DNA from: Gordonia sp. PP30
GTDB lineage: Bacteria > Actinomycetota > Actinomycetes > Mycobacteriales > Mycobacteriaceae
Assembly (NCBI RefSeq): GCF_023100845.1
Contig: NZ_CP095864.1
Location: 1,116,001-1,180,000 of the forward strand
DNA: 64,000 bases
Direction: 5' to 3'
Position 1 is the first letter of the stretch, and the number at the start of each line of letters is the position of its first letter. Made by a program: the position numbers and the translations under genes. The notes below the pieces were generated by a model that was not told the origin of the DNA, made no database searches, and saw only the letters and a list, made by a program, of their open reading frames with translations. This document shows positions 1-9,005 of this stretch, piece by piece.

Positions 1-1
1 G

Positions 2-304
2 ATGCCGGCGCAGGCGTGGGTGACATTGATCGTCGGGGTGGTCGGCTTCGGCGGGGTTGCGGCGGGACTGTTTCAGCGGACCTATGCGGATCGGCGCGCT
101 GAGTGGTGGCGCCGGGCGGCGTGGGCGGCGGATCACGTGCTGTCACGAGAGGCCGAGGCGATCTCAGTCGGCTTGGAGGTCCTCGAGGTGCTCCAAGACT
201 CCAAGTTGGCGACGAATGCCGATCGTGTCCTGCTCGACCGTTGGGTAGGATCGATGAAGGCCCCGGATGACCCGTGTGGCCTCCGGAACGACGGGACAGT
301 CTGA
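2..304 (+). CDS. Small single-span membrane protein, unknown function
   Basis: I do not recognise this 100-residue protein. Residues 6-25 form one hydrophobic segment rich in Val and Gly (VTLIVGVVGFGGVAAGL). A basic, Trp-containing stretch (RTYADRRAEWWRR) follows, which would face the cytoplasm, and then a helical hydrophilic tail. The first in-frame ATG is at position 2, right at the window edge, so the ribosome binding site is out of view and the true start may lie further left. Its stop overlaps the next start (TGATG), so the two are probably translated together. Base composition is less GC-rich than the genes to the right. Confidence 0.55.
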   Translation: MPAQAWVTLIVGVVGFGGVAAGLFQRTYADRRAEWWRRAAWAADHVLSREAEAISVGLEVLEVLQDSKLATNADRVLLDRWVGSMKAPDDPCGLRNDGTV

Positions 305-519
305 TGGCGGACCCACACGCGCTCTCGGTCGAAGAACGACGGGCCTACGCTCGTGAGATCGAGCGTAAGAAGGCTCGCATCATTGTCATCGGCCGGATCA
401 AGAACGGCCAAGAGGTCGATCCCGAACTGCTCGCGCTTGCGGACTTCTCGCCCGACGAAATGCCGAAGCGTGCCGGACGATTATGGCGCTTCTTCTTCGA
501 GCGCAAGCAGTTCGTCTAA
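304..519 (+). CDS. Small charged protein, unknown function
   Basis: A 71-residue basic protein with no domain I can name. The start is taken at ATG 304 because it overlaps the preceding stop; an in-frame start 30 bases earlier lies inside the upstream gene. The N-terminal half is very charged (EERRAYAREIERKKARI), followed by a short hydrophobic strand, an acidic linker and a basic aromatic end (LWRFFFERKQF). It could be a small nucleic-acid-binding or phage-derived protein, but nothing decides this. It is less GC-rich than the neighbouring core genes, which fits an accessory element ending near position 520. Confidence 0.55.
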   Translation: MADPHALSVEERRAYAREIERKKARIIVIGRIKNGQEVDPELLALADFSPDEMPKRAGRLWRFFFERKQFV

Positions 520-526
520 TTGCCAC

Positions 527-1126
527 CTATTTCCCGGCGGTGAGTGTCGCACCGACGAAGGCGCCATAGGGCAGGTCCGATGTCGAGCAGTCGCCGGCGA
601 TCGAGATGGCGCTGACGGTCAGGATCTTCGCGCCCTTGAGATCGATCGTCACCGGAGTCGGGTCGGTGCCCGCGGTCAGCTGAACGCGGTGCACGGTCTT
701 ACCGTCGACCACGAAGTCGACCCGCGCCTCGACGCGGGCGGGCGTCGGATCGGCCAGCACGAGGTCGCCGGTCAGGGAGGCGAAGTCGTCGTCCAGGTCG
801 TAGGTCGCGGTGGCTGGTGTGCCGTCGCAGCCGATCCAGATGCCCGTCGCCTCCACCTTCTGGCCGTCGACCTGCTGGTCGACGCGCGTGCCGGTCTGGC
901 CAGCGGCGCTCGCCGCGTCGAGTCGCGCGTACAGGGGCGTGGTGGTGGCCGTCGCGGTGCTGCTGGTCGACGACGACACGCTCACCGCGGAGACGGCGGC
1001 GCTGGGCTGAACGGAGGCGACCGCGGACGCCGACGACGTGGCCGCCGGCTCCTGGCCGGAGGTGGTGCACGCCGTTGCGGTGAGCAGTAGCGCCGCGGCG
1101 GCGACAACGAGGAGTGACCGGTTCAC
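527..1126 (-). CDS. Secreted lipoprotein with NPCBM-like C-terminal domain
   Basis: The 199-residue product begins with GTG and a lipoprotein signal peptide: Met-Asn-Arg-Ser, a Leu/Ala core, then TATAC with the lipidated Cys near residue 20. Residues 21-65 are a Ser/Thr/Ala linker typical of actinobacterial surface lipoproteins. The remainder (YARLDAASAAG through IDLKGAKILTVSAIS...AGDC) resembles the NPCBM/NEW2 beta-sandwich found in carbohydrate-binding proteins: a modified-group description, a value range, and a conserved ILTV strand before a Cys. I infer a cell-wall or glycan-binding role; the ligand is unknown. It reads in the same direction as efeB but lies downstream of it with a 42-bp gap, so it may be co-transcribed. 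Confidence 0.7.
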   Translation of the reverse strand: MNRSLLVVAAAALLLTATACTTSGQEPAATSSASAVASVQPSAAVSAVSVSSSTSSTATATTTPLYARLDAASAAGQTGTRVDQQVDGQKVEATGIWIGCDGTPATATYDLDDDFASLTGDLVLADPTPARVEARVDFVVDGKTVHRVQLTAGTDPTPVTIDLKGAKILTVSAISIAGDCSTSDLPYGAFVGATLTAGK

Positions 1127-1168
1127 GAGTATTGAGAATAGCCACCGGGCCGGTGCTCGCGTGCCGGA

Positions 1169-2545
1169 CTACGCGAAGAGGTGCTGGCCCCAGTACTCGC
1201 CCGGCTTCAGGCCCGGCGGGACGGCGAAGTGCGCGGACGCGTTCGGGATCAGGTATTCGGTCATCGCGTCCTTACGCGAGATGTCCTGCTGCATCGGGAT
1301 GAACTGCTTGTGCGAGTCCCGATTGAACGCGATGAAGAACAGCCCGGCGTCGAGATGGCCGAAGCCGTCGGACCCGTCGGTGAAGTTGTAGCCGCGGCGC
1401 AGGATCCGGACCCCGCCGCGATTCTGCGGATTGGTGATCGCCACATGGGAGTTCCGCGGAATCATCGGTGCGCTGCCGGTGCTGATCTGGAAGTCGGGGG
1501 TGTCGAACTCGTTCTCCTGCCCGAGCGGCGCCCCGGCCCGCTTGGTGCGCCCGATGATGTCCTCCTGCTCCAGCAGGTTCGCGCGGTCCCACGGCTCGAT
1601 GTCCATCCGGATACGCCGGGTCACCAGGTAGCTGCCGCCGGTCATCCACTGCGCGGCGGGCGGGTTGTCGTCCTCCGACACCCACACCCATTTGCCCAGG
1701 TCATCGGTCTCGTCGGACCGGATGTTGTTGGTGCCGTCCTTGAAACCGAACAGATTTCGCGGGGTCTCCTGCGATCGGGTGGTGGCCGACGTGCGGCCGA
1801 AACCGAGCTGCGACCAGCGCACGGAGACGATGCCGACACCGATCCGGGCCAGATTGCGGATGGCGTGCACGGCGACCTGCGGGTCGTTGGCGCACGCCTG
1901 GATGCAGATGTCGCCGTAGCTGCGCAGCGGCTCGATCTTCTCCGCGGCGAAGGCCGGCAGGTCGGTCAGGCCCGCCGGCTTGCGGGCGGCCAGCCCGAAC
2001 CGGTCTTTGCGGTCGGGATAGGCGGCACTCGGGCCGAACAGGCCCGGCCCGAAACCGATGGTCAAGGTCAGATGCGCGGGCGAGAGTCCCAGGGCCTCGC
2101 CGGTGTCCGACGGCGGAACGTAGTCGCCCAGGCCGGTGGCGCCGTCCGGCGACACTTCCTCGCCGCGCGTCATCCGCTCGGCGGCGACGGTCCACTTCTG
2201 CAGCAGATCGACGACGGCGGCGCGGTCGTCGGTGACGACGTCGAACGCCGCGAAATGGAGCCGGTCCTGCGCCTCGGTGACGATCCCGGCCTGGTGGGTG
2301 CCGCGGAAGGGGACCACCTGGTCGCCGTGCGGGCCGCTGTCGGTGCGGCCGACCGCCCAGCCGCCGGCGAATCCGGCGGCGGCCAGGCCGGCACCGGCCC
2401 CCGCCGCACCGAGGACGGTGCGGCGGGAGACGGTGGACTTCTCCGCTGCGGGCTTCGACCCGGTCTCGGTCGGCGAAGTATCCGCTGCGGGCTTCGCCTC
2501 GGCCTCGGCGAGCGCCTCGGCCGGCTCAGTCGGCGGGACGGTCAC
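1169..2545 (-). CDS. efeB: EfeB, Tat-exported dye-decolorizing heme peroxidase
   Basis: EfeB is the periplasmic DyP-type peroxidase of the EfeUOB ferrous-iron importer; it is thought to oxidise Fe(II) or release iron from heme. The 458-residue protein has a twin-arginine signal (SRRTVLG at about residues 40-46, then an Ala/Gly-rich core), so it should be exported folded with heme. The DyP signature GFKDG is at about 267-271 with distal Asp270, the proximal His is about 367 in RNSHVAI, and ILRRGYNF follows at 381-388. The start is GTG at 2545, sharing GTGA with the efeO stop, so translation is coupled. The first 35 residues are a charged Pro/Ala/Glu extension before the Tat motif, longer than usual. 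Confidence 0.95.
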   Translation of the reverse strand: MTVPPTEPAEALAEAEAKPAADTSPTETGSKPAAEKSTVSRRTVLGAAGAGAGLAAAGFAGGWAVGRTDSGPHGDQVVPFRGTHQAGIVTEAQDRLHFAAFDVVTDDRAAVVDLLQKWTVAAERMTRGEEVSPDGATGLGDYVPPSDTGEALGLSPAHLTLTIGFGPGLFGPSAAYPDRKDRFGLAARKPAGLTDLPAFAAEKIEPLRSYGDICIQACANDPQVAVHAIRNLARIGVGIVSVRWSQLGFGRTSATTRSQETPRNLFGFKDGTNNIRSDETDDLGKWVWVSEDDNPPAAQWMTGGSYLVTRRIRMDIEPWDRANLLEQEDIIGRTKRAGAPLGQENEFDTPDFQISTGSAPMIPRNSHVAITNPQNRGGVRILRRGYNFTDGSDGFGHLDAGLFFIAFNRDSHKQFIPMQQDISRKDAMTEYLIPNASAHFAVPPGLKPGEYWGQHLFA

Positions 2546-3756
2546 TTCGGCATGACGACGCCCGGCACCTGCGAGAGCGTCGCCGACAGTGCGTCGATCT
2601 TGTCCGAGAGCTCCTTGCGGGTGGCCTCGGGGACCTTGTCGTACGAGATGAAGCCGTCACCCTCGCGCAGGGCGTCGATGGCATTGCGCACGTCCGCGAA
2701 CTGCGCGGTGATCTTGTCCATCAGCGCGGGGTTCTTGGCCGAGATGATCGGCTGCATCTCCGCGATCAGCGTCTCCGCGCCGTCGACGTTGGCCGCGAAG
2801 TCCCACAGGTCGGTGTGGCTGTAGCGATCCTCCTCGCCGCCGACCTTGGTCGCGGCGATCTCGTCGATCAGCGCCTGCGGGCCCTGGACGAACATGCGGG
2901 TGTCGAACTCGAAGTCCGGCTTGGTGACCTCGGCCTGCAGGGACTTGACGTCCTTGAGGAGCTGGTTGGCCGCCGCGGTGATGTTCTCCTTGGTGTCGTT
3001 CTTCTTGGCATCGTCGGCGTCGGCCGGTGCGATCTGGCCCGGCGCGTCACCGATCTCGTCGGCCTTCGGCGGCCACAGGTAGCGCTCGAGGCGGTGGAAG
3101 CCGGTGAACGGCTGCTTGCCGTCCTCGGTGTCGTCCCACCGCATGTCGATCGCCGGATCGAGGTTCTGGAAGCTCTCGGCGACGGGCTCGACGCGCTCGT
3201 AGAAGGTGCGGGTGCGGCCGAACTCGGCGCGCGCGGCGTCGAGGTCGCCCGAATTGACGTGATTGACGAGGACCTCGGTCTGGGCCACGAGCGCGTCGAC
3301 CTGGCCGCGGACGTAGTCGAGGTAGCGGGCCTTGGCCTGCGTGACGTCGGCCGGTGCCTGCGACTTGTCCTTCTTCTCGCCGGTCACGTTGATCTTCTGC
3401 CGGATGCCGGTGCCGACCATGCCCGGCTTGCAGGCCACATCGTAGGTGCCCGGCTCGGTGATGTCGACGGTCAGCTTCCCCTTGAGGCCCGGGCCGATGT
3501 TCTCGACCTCGCCGAGCACGCGGTTGTTCTTGCCGAAGACGTAGAACTCGGTGATCTTCTTGCCGTTGTTGGTGATGGCGAAGCTCACCTCGCCGGTCTT
3601 CGCGTCGGTGGTCGCCAGCTCGCACTTGTCGTCGGTCGACGTGACGGCGATGGCGTCGCCGCCGGACTTGGACTCGCACGCCGTCAGTACCAGTGGCGTG
3701 GCGACGGCGAGCCCGACCAGGGCGGGGATGCGCAGGGACTTAGACAGTGGCGCCAT
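2542..3756 (-). CDS. efeO: EfeO, iron-binding lipoprotein of EfeUOB
   Basis: EfeO binds iron outside the membrane and hands it to the EfeU permease. The start is ATG 3756, which lies inside the last codons of efeU (17-bp overlap); an earlier in-frame start at 3789 would run deep into efeU. The 404-residue product has a signal peptide ending LTAC (lipidated Cys27). A cupredoxin-like EfeO domain follows (about 35-125, with FYVFGKNN and EPGTYDVAC), then the helical M75 domain with its metal motif HRLE at 221-224. The linker between the domains is Lys/Asp-rich. The order efeU-efeO-efeB with overlaps at both junctions indicates one transcript. Confidence 0.95.
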   Translation of the reverse strand: MAPLSKSLRIPALVGLAVATPLVLTACESKSGGDAIAVTSTDDKCELATTDAKTGEVSFAITNNGKKITEFYVFGKNNRVLGEVENIGPGLKGKLTVDITEPGTYDVACKPGMVGTGIRQKINVTGEKKDKSQAPADVTQAKARYLDYVRGQVDALVAQTEVLVNHVNSGDLDAARAEFGRTRTFYERVEPVAESFQNLDPAIDMRWDDTEDGKQPFTGFHRLERYLWPPKADEIGDAPGQIAPADADDAKKNDTKENITAAANQLLKDVKSLQAEVTKPDFEFDTRMFVQGPQALIDEIAATKVGGEEDRYSHTDLWDFAANVDGAETLIAEMQPIISAKNPALMDKITAQFADVRNAIDALREGDGFISYDKVPEATRKELSDKIDALSATLSQVPGVVMPK

Positions 3757-4618
3757 CGGCGACTTCCTTTCGGGAGGGCGTCCTGCCACGCAGCAGGAAC
3801 AGGGGGGTGACGATCGCGACGTAGAGGATCCAGGCGATGACCTGCAACCACGACGGGTTGGGAGAGAAGTTGAAGATGCCGGAGAGGATCACGCCGTACC
3901 AGGAACTGGCGTCGTAGGTCGCGCTGATGTCATAGGCGACGGCGCCGTGCCCCGGCAGCCAGCCGTACACCTGCAGCGCATGCACCCCGTACGACAGGAT
4001 GCCGGCGGCGACGATCACCAGGAACAGTCCGGTGTAGGTGAAGAACTTGCTGAAGTTGATGCTGATCGCGCCGTAGTAGAGGAGCGCGGTCAGCAGTGCG
4101 GCGATCAGGATGCCGAGCAGCAGCCCCATCAGCGGCCACAGTCCGCCGGAGACGCTCTCGGCGTAGCCGACCATCAGCAGCGCGGTCTCGAAGCCCTCGC
4201 GCCCGACGGCAAGGAAAGCCAGACCGAACACCGCGATGCCGCCGATCTCCAGTGCCGAACTCAGGCCCGACTTCAGATCACCGGAGATGTGCGCCGATGC
4301 TTTACGCATCCACAGCAGCATCGACGTCACGATCACCACGGCGACCAGGGAGGCGATGCCCGCGATCAATTCGGCGGTGAGACTGGAGATGGTCGACGTC
4401 CCGAACTGGATGATCAGGAAGGTGCCGATGGTCATCGTGAGGGCGGCGGCGACGCCGGCCCAGATCCACTTGAGGGCATCGCGCCGATCGGACTTGGCGG
4501 CGAAGGCGATCAGCACCATCACGACGATTCCGGCTTCCAGTCCCTCACGGACGCCGATCAGGCCGCTGCCGAACATCTGCGTCACGACCGAGGGCGTGCC
4601 CTCTGCGAGGATGGTCAT
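3740..4618 (-). CDS. efeU: EfeU, FTR1-family iron permease
   Basis: EfeU is the membrane channel of the system and belongs to the Ftr1/EfeU high-affinity iron permease family. Its 292 residues carry about seven hydrophobic segments and the two family-defining REXXE iron-binding motifs: REGLE at 24-28 and REGFE at 140-144. It is the promoter-proximal gene of the operon, and an IdeR-like operator lies 28 bases upstream of its start, so iron repression is likely. The two REXXE motifs make the assignment secure; whether the substrate is Fe(II) or Fe(III) cannot be read from sequence. Confidence 0.95.
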   Translation of the reverse strand: MTILAEGTPSVVTQMFGSGLIGVREGLEAGIVVMVLIAFAAKSDRRDALKWIWAGVAAALTMTIGTFLIIQFGTSTISSLTAELIAGIASLVAVVIVTSMLLWMRKASAHISGDLKSGLSSALEIGGIAVFGLAFLAVGREGFETALLMVGYAESVSGGLWPLMGLLLGILIAALLTALLYYGAISINFSKFFTYTGLFLVIVAAGILSYGVHALQVYGWLPGHGAVAYDISATYDASSWYGVILSGIFNFSPNPSWLQVIAWILYVAIVTPLFLLRGRTPSRKEVADGATV

Positions 4619-4645
4619 ACTGTTCTCTCGTCGTTCGGTGGCCTC

Positions 4646-4664
4646 TTGCCTTAGCCAGTCCTAA
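4646..4664 (-). promoter_or_regulatory. IdeR/DtxR-like iron box upstream of efeUOB
   Basis: Read on the minus strand this is TTAGGACTGGCTAAGGCAA. It matches the mycobacterial IdeR consensus TTAGGTTAGGCTAACCTAA at 13 of 19 positions, including both ends and the central GGCTAA. It sits 28 bp upstream of the efeU start, where a repressor would block the promoter. It is embedded in a wider inverted repeat (AGCCAGTCC ... GGACAGGCT, 4653-4677). The link to iron is inferred from consensus and gene function. Confidence 0.55.
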
Positions 4665-4897
4665 TTTTGGACAGGCTTACAATAGCGCGCGCTCAGCCCG
4701 GGTGAACAATGCGAAGCTTGGGAAACGCTGAAGACGGGCCGTTGGTCCCGGCCTCGGTCGCACGTGTGAGCGCGCAGGTGAGTGCTGTCCCGTCACTTCC
4801 GGGAACTCTTGCACGACTTGCGTCGTTACCCCCTTGGTATGGCAGTCTTCCCCGTCGGGGCGGAGCCGTGTCCGCCGCACCGAGAGGAGAGCCGCCG

Positions 4898-5647
4898 ATG
4901 CCGGTACGCACGACGCTGCGCCGACGTCTGGCGGCTCCGCTGATGCTGGGCGCGGTCGCGTTGACCAGCACCGCGTGTATCTCGATGCCGTGGAGCAAGC
5001 CCGACATCCCCGAGGGCATTCCCCCGGGCGGCGGTGTGCAGCAGCCGTACATCGACATTCAGGCGCCGGGCCGGACCGCGGACAAGATGCACGAGTGGGC
5101 GGTCCCGATCGCCGACGCCACCGGCATCCCGGTGACCTCGCTCGAGGCCTACGGCAACGCCGCGGAGATCCAGCGTCAGCAGCACCCCGAGTGCGGCATC
5201 ACCTGGACCACCATCGCCGGCATCGCCGGGGTGGAGAGCAAGCACGGCACCCACCGGGGTTCCACCGTCGCCCCCAACGGCGACGTCCGGCCCAAGATCC
5301 GCGGCATGGTGCTCGACGGCACCAACGGGAACTGGGAGATCAAGGACACCGATCACGGCAAGCTCGACGGCGACGCCAAGTACGACCGCGCGATGGGCCC
5401 GTTCCAGTTCATCCCGGAGACCTGGCAGCGTTTCGGCGTCGACGCCAACGGCGACGGCAAGGCCGACCCGGACAACATCGACGATGCCGCGCTGTCCGCG
5501 GCGCGCTATCTCTGCGTCTCCTCAGGTGGCGACATGACCACCGCCAAGGGCTGGGAGAAGGCGATTCTCACCTACAACAACTCGATGAACTACGTGATCC
5601 GGGTGCGCAACTACGCCAATGCGTACTCCGTCAACGTCCGTTACTGA
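4898..5647 (+). CDS. lpqU: LpqU-like lytic transglycosylase lipoprotein
   Basis: This protein is predicted to cleave peptidoglycan glycan strands at the outer face of the membrane. The start is ATG 4898 with GAGAGG just upstream; the open frame extends 63 codons further left but without signal-peptide character. The 249-residue product has a basic N-terminus, a hydrophobic core and Cys27 in a STAC lipobox. The MltB/SLT-like domain shows the catalytic Glu113 (GVESKHG) and GPFQFIPETW at 167-176. A calcium-loop-like DANGDGKADPDNIDD follows at 182-196, seen in this actinobacterial family. The position directly before eno matches mycobacterial lpqU (Rv1022), which supports the name. Confidence 0.88.
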   Translation: MPVRTTLRRRLAAPLMLGAVALTSTACISMPWSKPDIPEGIPPGGGVQQPYIDIQAPGRTADKMHEWAVPIADATGIPVTSLEAYGNAAEIQRQQHPECGITWTTIAGIAGVESKHGTHRGSTVAPNGDVRPKIRGMVLDGTNGNWEIKDTDHGKLDGDAKYDRAMGPFQFIPETWQRFGVDANGDGKADPDNIDDAALSAARYLCVSSGGDMTTAKGWEKAILTYNNSMNYVIRVRNYANAYSVNVRY

Positions 5648-5662
5648 CCTCCATTAGGCTGA

Positions 5663-7000
<1,338 letters not shown>

Positions 7001-7018
7001 GCGTGATTAGCTAGACGC

Positions 7019-7498
7019 ATGGTGACGAACGAGTCCGGGTACCCCGAAGGCGAGAATGAGACCCCTCATTCGGCCTCGAGTGCCCGGGCTCGCTCGGCCG
7101 TTTCCACGCTGTGGCAGCGCGTCGCATCGGTCAATTCCACGCGGGCCTTCGCGCTGACGGTGGTCGTGATCCTGGTGGCACTGACGCTGGTCGTGCCCAT
7201 CCGCACGTACCTCTCGCAGCGTTCGGAGATGAGCCGCTTGCAGGCGCAGAACGTCGAGCTCTCCAAGGAGATCGCCGACTACCAGCGCAAGGTGACCGAG
7301 CAGAACGATCCGGCCTGGATCGAGGCGCAGGCCCGCGAACGACTGCAATACGCGATGCCGGGGGAGAAGACCGTCGTGCTGACCTACCCGTCGCGGGAGA
7401 AGCAGAAGGCCGAAGAGAAGAAGGCGCGCGAATACGCCGCCAACCCCTGGTACCAGAATCTGTGGGACTCGCTGTCCACACCGCCGGAGGACAAGTGA
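7019..7498 (+). CDS. ftsB: FtsB/DivIC-like septum formation protein
   Basis: A 159-residue bitopic protein. The Ser-rich cytoplasmic N-terminus (1-40) leads into one membrane span (about 43-66, AFALTVVVILVALTLVVPI). An extracytoplasmic coiled coil follows (SEMSRLQAQNVELSKEIADYQRKV split over about 70-98), then the WIEAQARERLQYAMPGEKT segment characteristic of the FtsB/DivIC family. In division this family links FtsQ and FtsL and helps activate septal wall synthesis. The position after eno corresponds to Rv1024, the mycobacterial FtsB candidate. The C-terminus is a charged tail rich in Lys and Glu. Its last codons overlap the next gene (GTGA). Confidence 0.85.
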   Translation: MVTNESGYPEGENETPHSASSARARSAVSTLWQRVASVNSTRAFALTVVVILVALTLVVPIRTYLSQRSEMSRLQAQNVELSKEIADYQRKVTEQNDPAWIEAQARERLQYAMPGEKTVVLTYPSREKQKAEEKKAREYAANPWYQNLWDSLSTPPEDK

Positions 7499-8004
7499 CC
7501 GTTCCCCAGTCTCAGCTCGACGTCATCGCCGCCCAACTGGGCCGGGAGCCGCGGGGGGTGCTGGAGGTCAGCTACCTCACGCCCGACGGCCAGCCCGCCG
7601 TGGTGAAGACCGCTCCGCGCCTGCCCGACGGCACGCCCTTCCCGACGCTCTTCTACCTGACCGACCCGCGGCTGACCGGGGCGTGCAGCCGCCTCGAATC
7701 CGGTGGCGTGATGCGGGAGATGTCCGAGCGCCTGACCGACGACGCCGAACTCGCCGCCGCGTACCGCGCCGCGTACGAGAGCTACCTCGCCGAACGTGAC
7801 GCCATCGAATCGCTCGGCACCGACTTCGCCGGCGGCGGCATGCCGGACCGGGTCAAGTGCCTGCATGTGCTGGTGGCTCATTCCCTGGCGAAGGGGCCCG
7901 GGGTCAACCCGCTCGGCGACGAGGCCGTCGCTCTCCTCGCCGACGAGGAGGGCCTGCGCGGCACGGCGGTGCCCGCCGACTGGCCGGTGCGGGCCGCGCG
8001 ATGA
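7495..8004 (+). CDS. DUF501 family protein
   Basis: A 169-residue conserved actinobacterial protein of unknown biochemistry. The start is GTG 7495, overlapping the stop of the ftsB-like gene by four bases. Family hallmarks are visible: TPDGQPAVVKTAPRLPDG, FPTLFYLTDPRLTGACSRLESGG at about 45-67, and KCLHVLVAHSLAKG with GVNPLGDEA near residue 130. The conserved Cys, His and Asp residues could bind a metal, but this is untested. Its fixed place between ftsB and ppx (Rv1025 in M. tuberculosis) suggests a link to cell growth or polyphosphate metabolism rather than proving one. The last bases overlap the ppx start (ATGA). Confidence 0.88.
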   Translation: MTVPQSQLDVIAAQLGREPRGVLEVSYLTPDGQPAVVKTAPRLPDGTPFPTLFYLTDPRLTGACSRLESGGVMREMSERLTDDAELAAAYRAAYESYLAERDAIESLGTDFAGGGMPDRVKCLHVLVAHSLAKGPGVNPLGDEAVALLADEEGLRGTAVPADWPVRAAR

Positions 8005-8990
8005 CGCGTGTCGGGGCCGTCGACTGCGGTACCAACTCGATCCGGCTGCTGATCGCCGACGACGCCGGGGACGGCGCGCTCACCGACGTGGTGCGCGACA
8101 TGGTGATCGTGCGGCTCGGCGAGGGCGTGGACGAGACCGGCCGGTTCACCACCGAGGCGATCGGCCGCACCCGCGACGCGCTCGACGGCTACGTCGAGGC
8201 GATGCGCACCCACGGCGTGACGCGAGTGCGGATGGTCGCGACGTCGGCCACCCGTGACGCGAGCAACCGGGACGACTTCTTCACGATGACCGCGGAACTG
8301 CTCGGCCGGGTCGCACCGGGTGCGGTCGCCGAGGTGATCTCCGGTGACGAGGAGGCGGCGCTCTCGTTCCGCGGTGCCGTCGGGGACGTTTCGACAAGCT
8401 CAACGGGCGAGGGGACAAGCTCGTCGGGCGAGGGCACAAGCTCGACGCGCGAGGGGAGCGGGCCGTTCGTGGTCACCGACCTCGGCGGCGGCAGCACCGA
8501 GATCGTCATGGACTCCGCGGCCTACTCGTCGAACATTGGCTGCGTCCGGCTCACCGAGCACTGCCTGCACTCCGATCCGCCCACCCCGGCGGAGGTCGAC
8601 GCCGCCGAGGCCTTCGTCGCCGAGCGCCTGGCCTCCGCGTTCGCCGCGGTGCCGCTGGAGAAGGCCCGCACCTGGGTCGGGGTGGCCGGCACCCTCACCA
8701 CGCTCGCCGCGCTGAACCTCGGTCTGGAGCACTACGACTCCGAGAAGATCCACCTGTCGCGCCACCCGATCGCGTCGATCGAACGGATCTGCCGGGAACT
8801 GGTCGCCATGCCGCGCGCCGAGCGGGCGGCCCTGGGCCCCATGCATCCCGGCCGCGTCGACGTGATCGGCGGCGGCGCCCTGGTGACGCTGGCGCTGGCC
8901 CGGGAGTTCTCCCGCCGCGCGGGGATCGACGAGCTCGTGGTCTCCGAGCACGACATCCTCGACGGCATCGCCCTCGGCCTGCTCGACTGA
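8001..8990 (+). CDS. ppx: Ppx/GppA family exopolyphosphatase with in-frame repeat insert
   Basis: The product (329 residues) belongs to the actin-fold phosphatases that degrade polyphosphate or (p)ppGpp. VDCGTNSIRLLIAD at 6-19 is the phosphate-1 loop and DLGGGSTEI at about 158-166 the phosphate-2 loop. ATG 8001 overlaps the DUF501 stop. Between strand ALSFRGAVGD and the conserved FVVTDLGGG lies a low-complexity insert of three 7-residue units (TSSTGEG, TSSSGEG, TSSTREG) encoded by 21-bp tandem repeats at 8393-8455. Relatives have no such insert as far as I recall. It falls in a surface loop between beta strands, so activity may survive. The orthologue by position is Rv1026. Confidence 0.9.
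   Translation: MTRVGAVDCGTNSIRLLIADDAGDGALTDVVRDMVIVRLGEGVDETGRFTTEAIGRTRDALDGYVEAMRTHGVTRVRMVATSATRDASNRDDFFTMTAELLGRVAPGAVAEVISGDEEAALSFRGAVGDVSTSSTGEGTSSSGEGTSSTREGSGPFVVTDLGGGSTEIVMDSAAYSSNIGCVRLTEHCLHSDPPTPAEVDAAEAFVAERLASAFAAVPLEKARTWVGVAGTLTTLAALNLGLEHYDSEKIHLSRHPIASIERICRELVAMPRAERAALGPMHPGRVDVIGGGALVTLALAREFSRRAGIDELVVSEHDILDGIALGLLD
8393..8455 (+). repeat. Three 21-bp tandem repeats inside ppx
   Basis: Units lie at 8393-8413, 8414-8434 and 8435-8455: each reads (G/C)ACAAGCTC, three variable bases, then (G/C)GCGAGGG. The first is preceded by TTTC, giving TTTCGACAAGCTCAACGGGC, the form of dispersed element seen in intergenic gaps of this window (for example near 61550 in reverse). 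The 63-bp block is a multiple of three and keeps the frame open. Confidence 0.9.
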
Positions 8991-9005
8991 ACGGGCCCCG
9001 GGCGG

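Noticed and set aside
1181..2824. A 547-codon open frame opposite efeB
   Set aside because: It is antisense to a well-supported gene and has no recognisable motif.
4646..4677. Control of efeUOB by the two DtxR-like proteins in this window
   Set aside because: Both lack the primary metal ligands, and the box resembles sites for a normal IdeR; there is no sign linking them.
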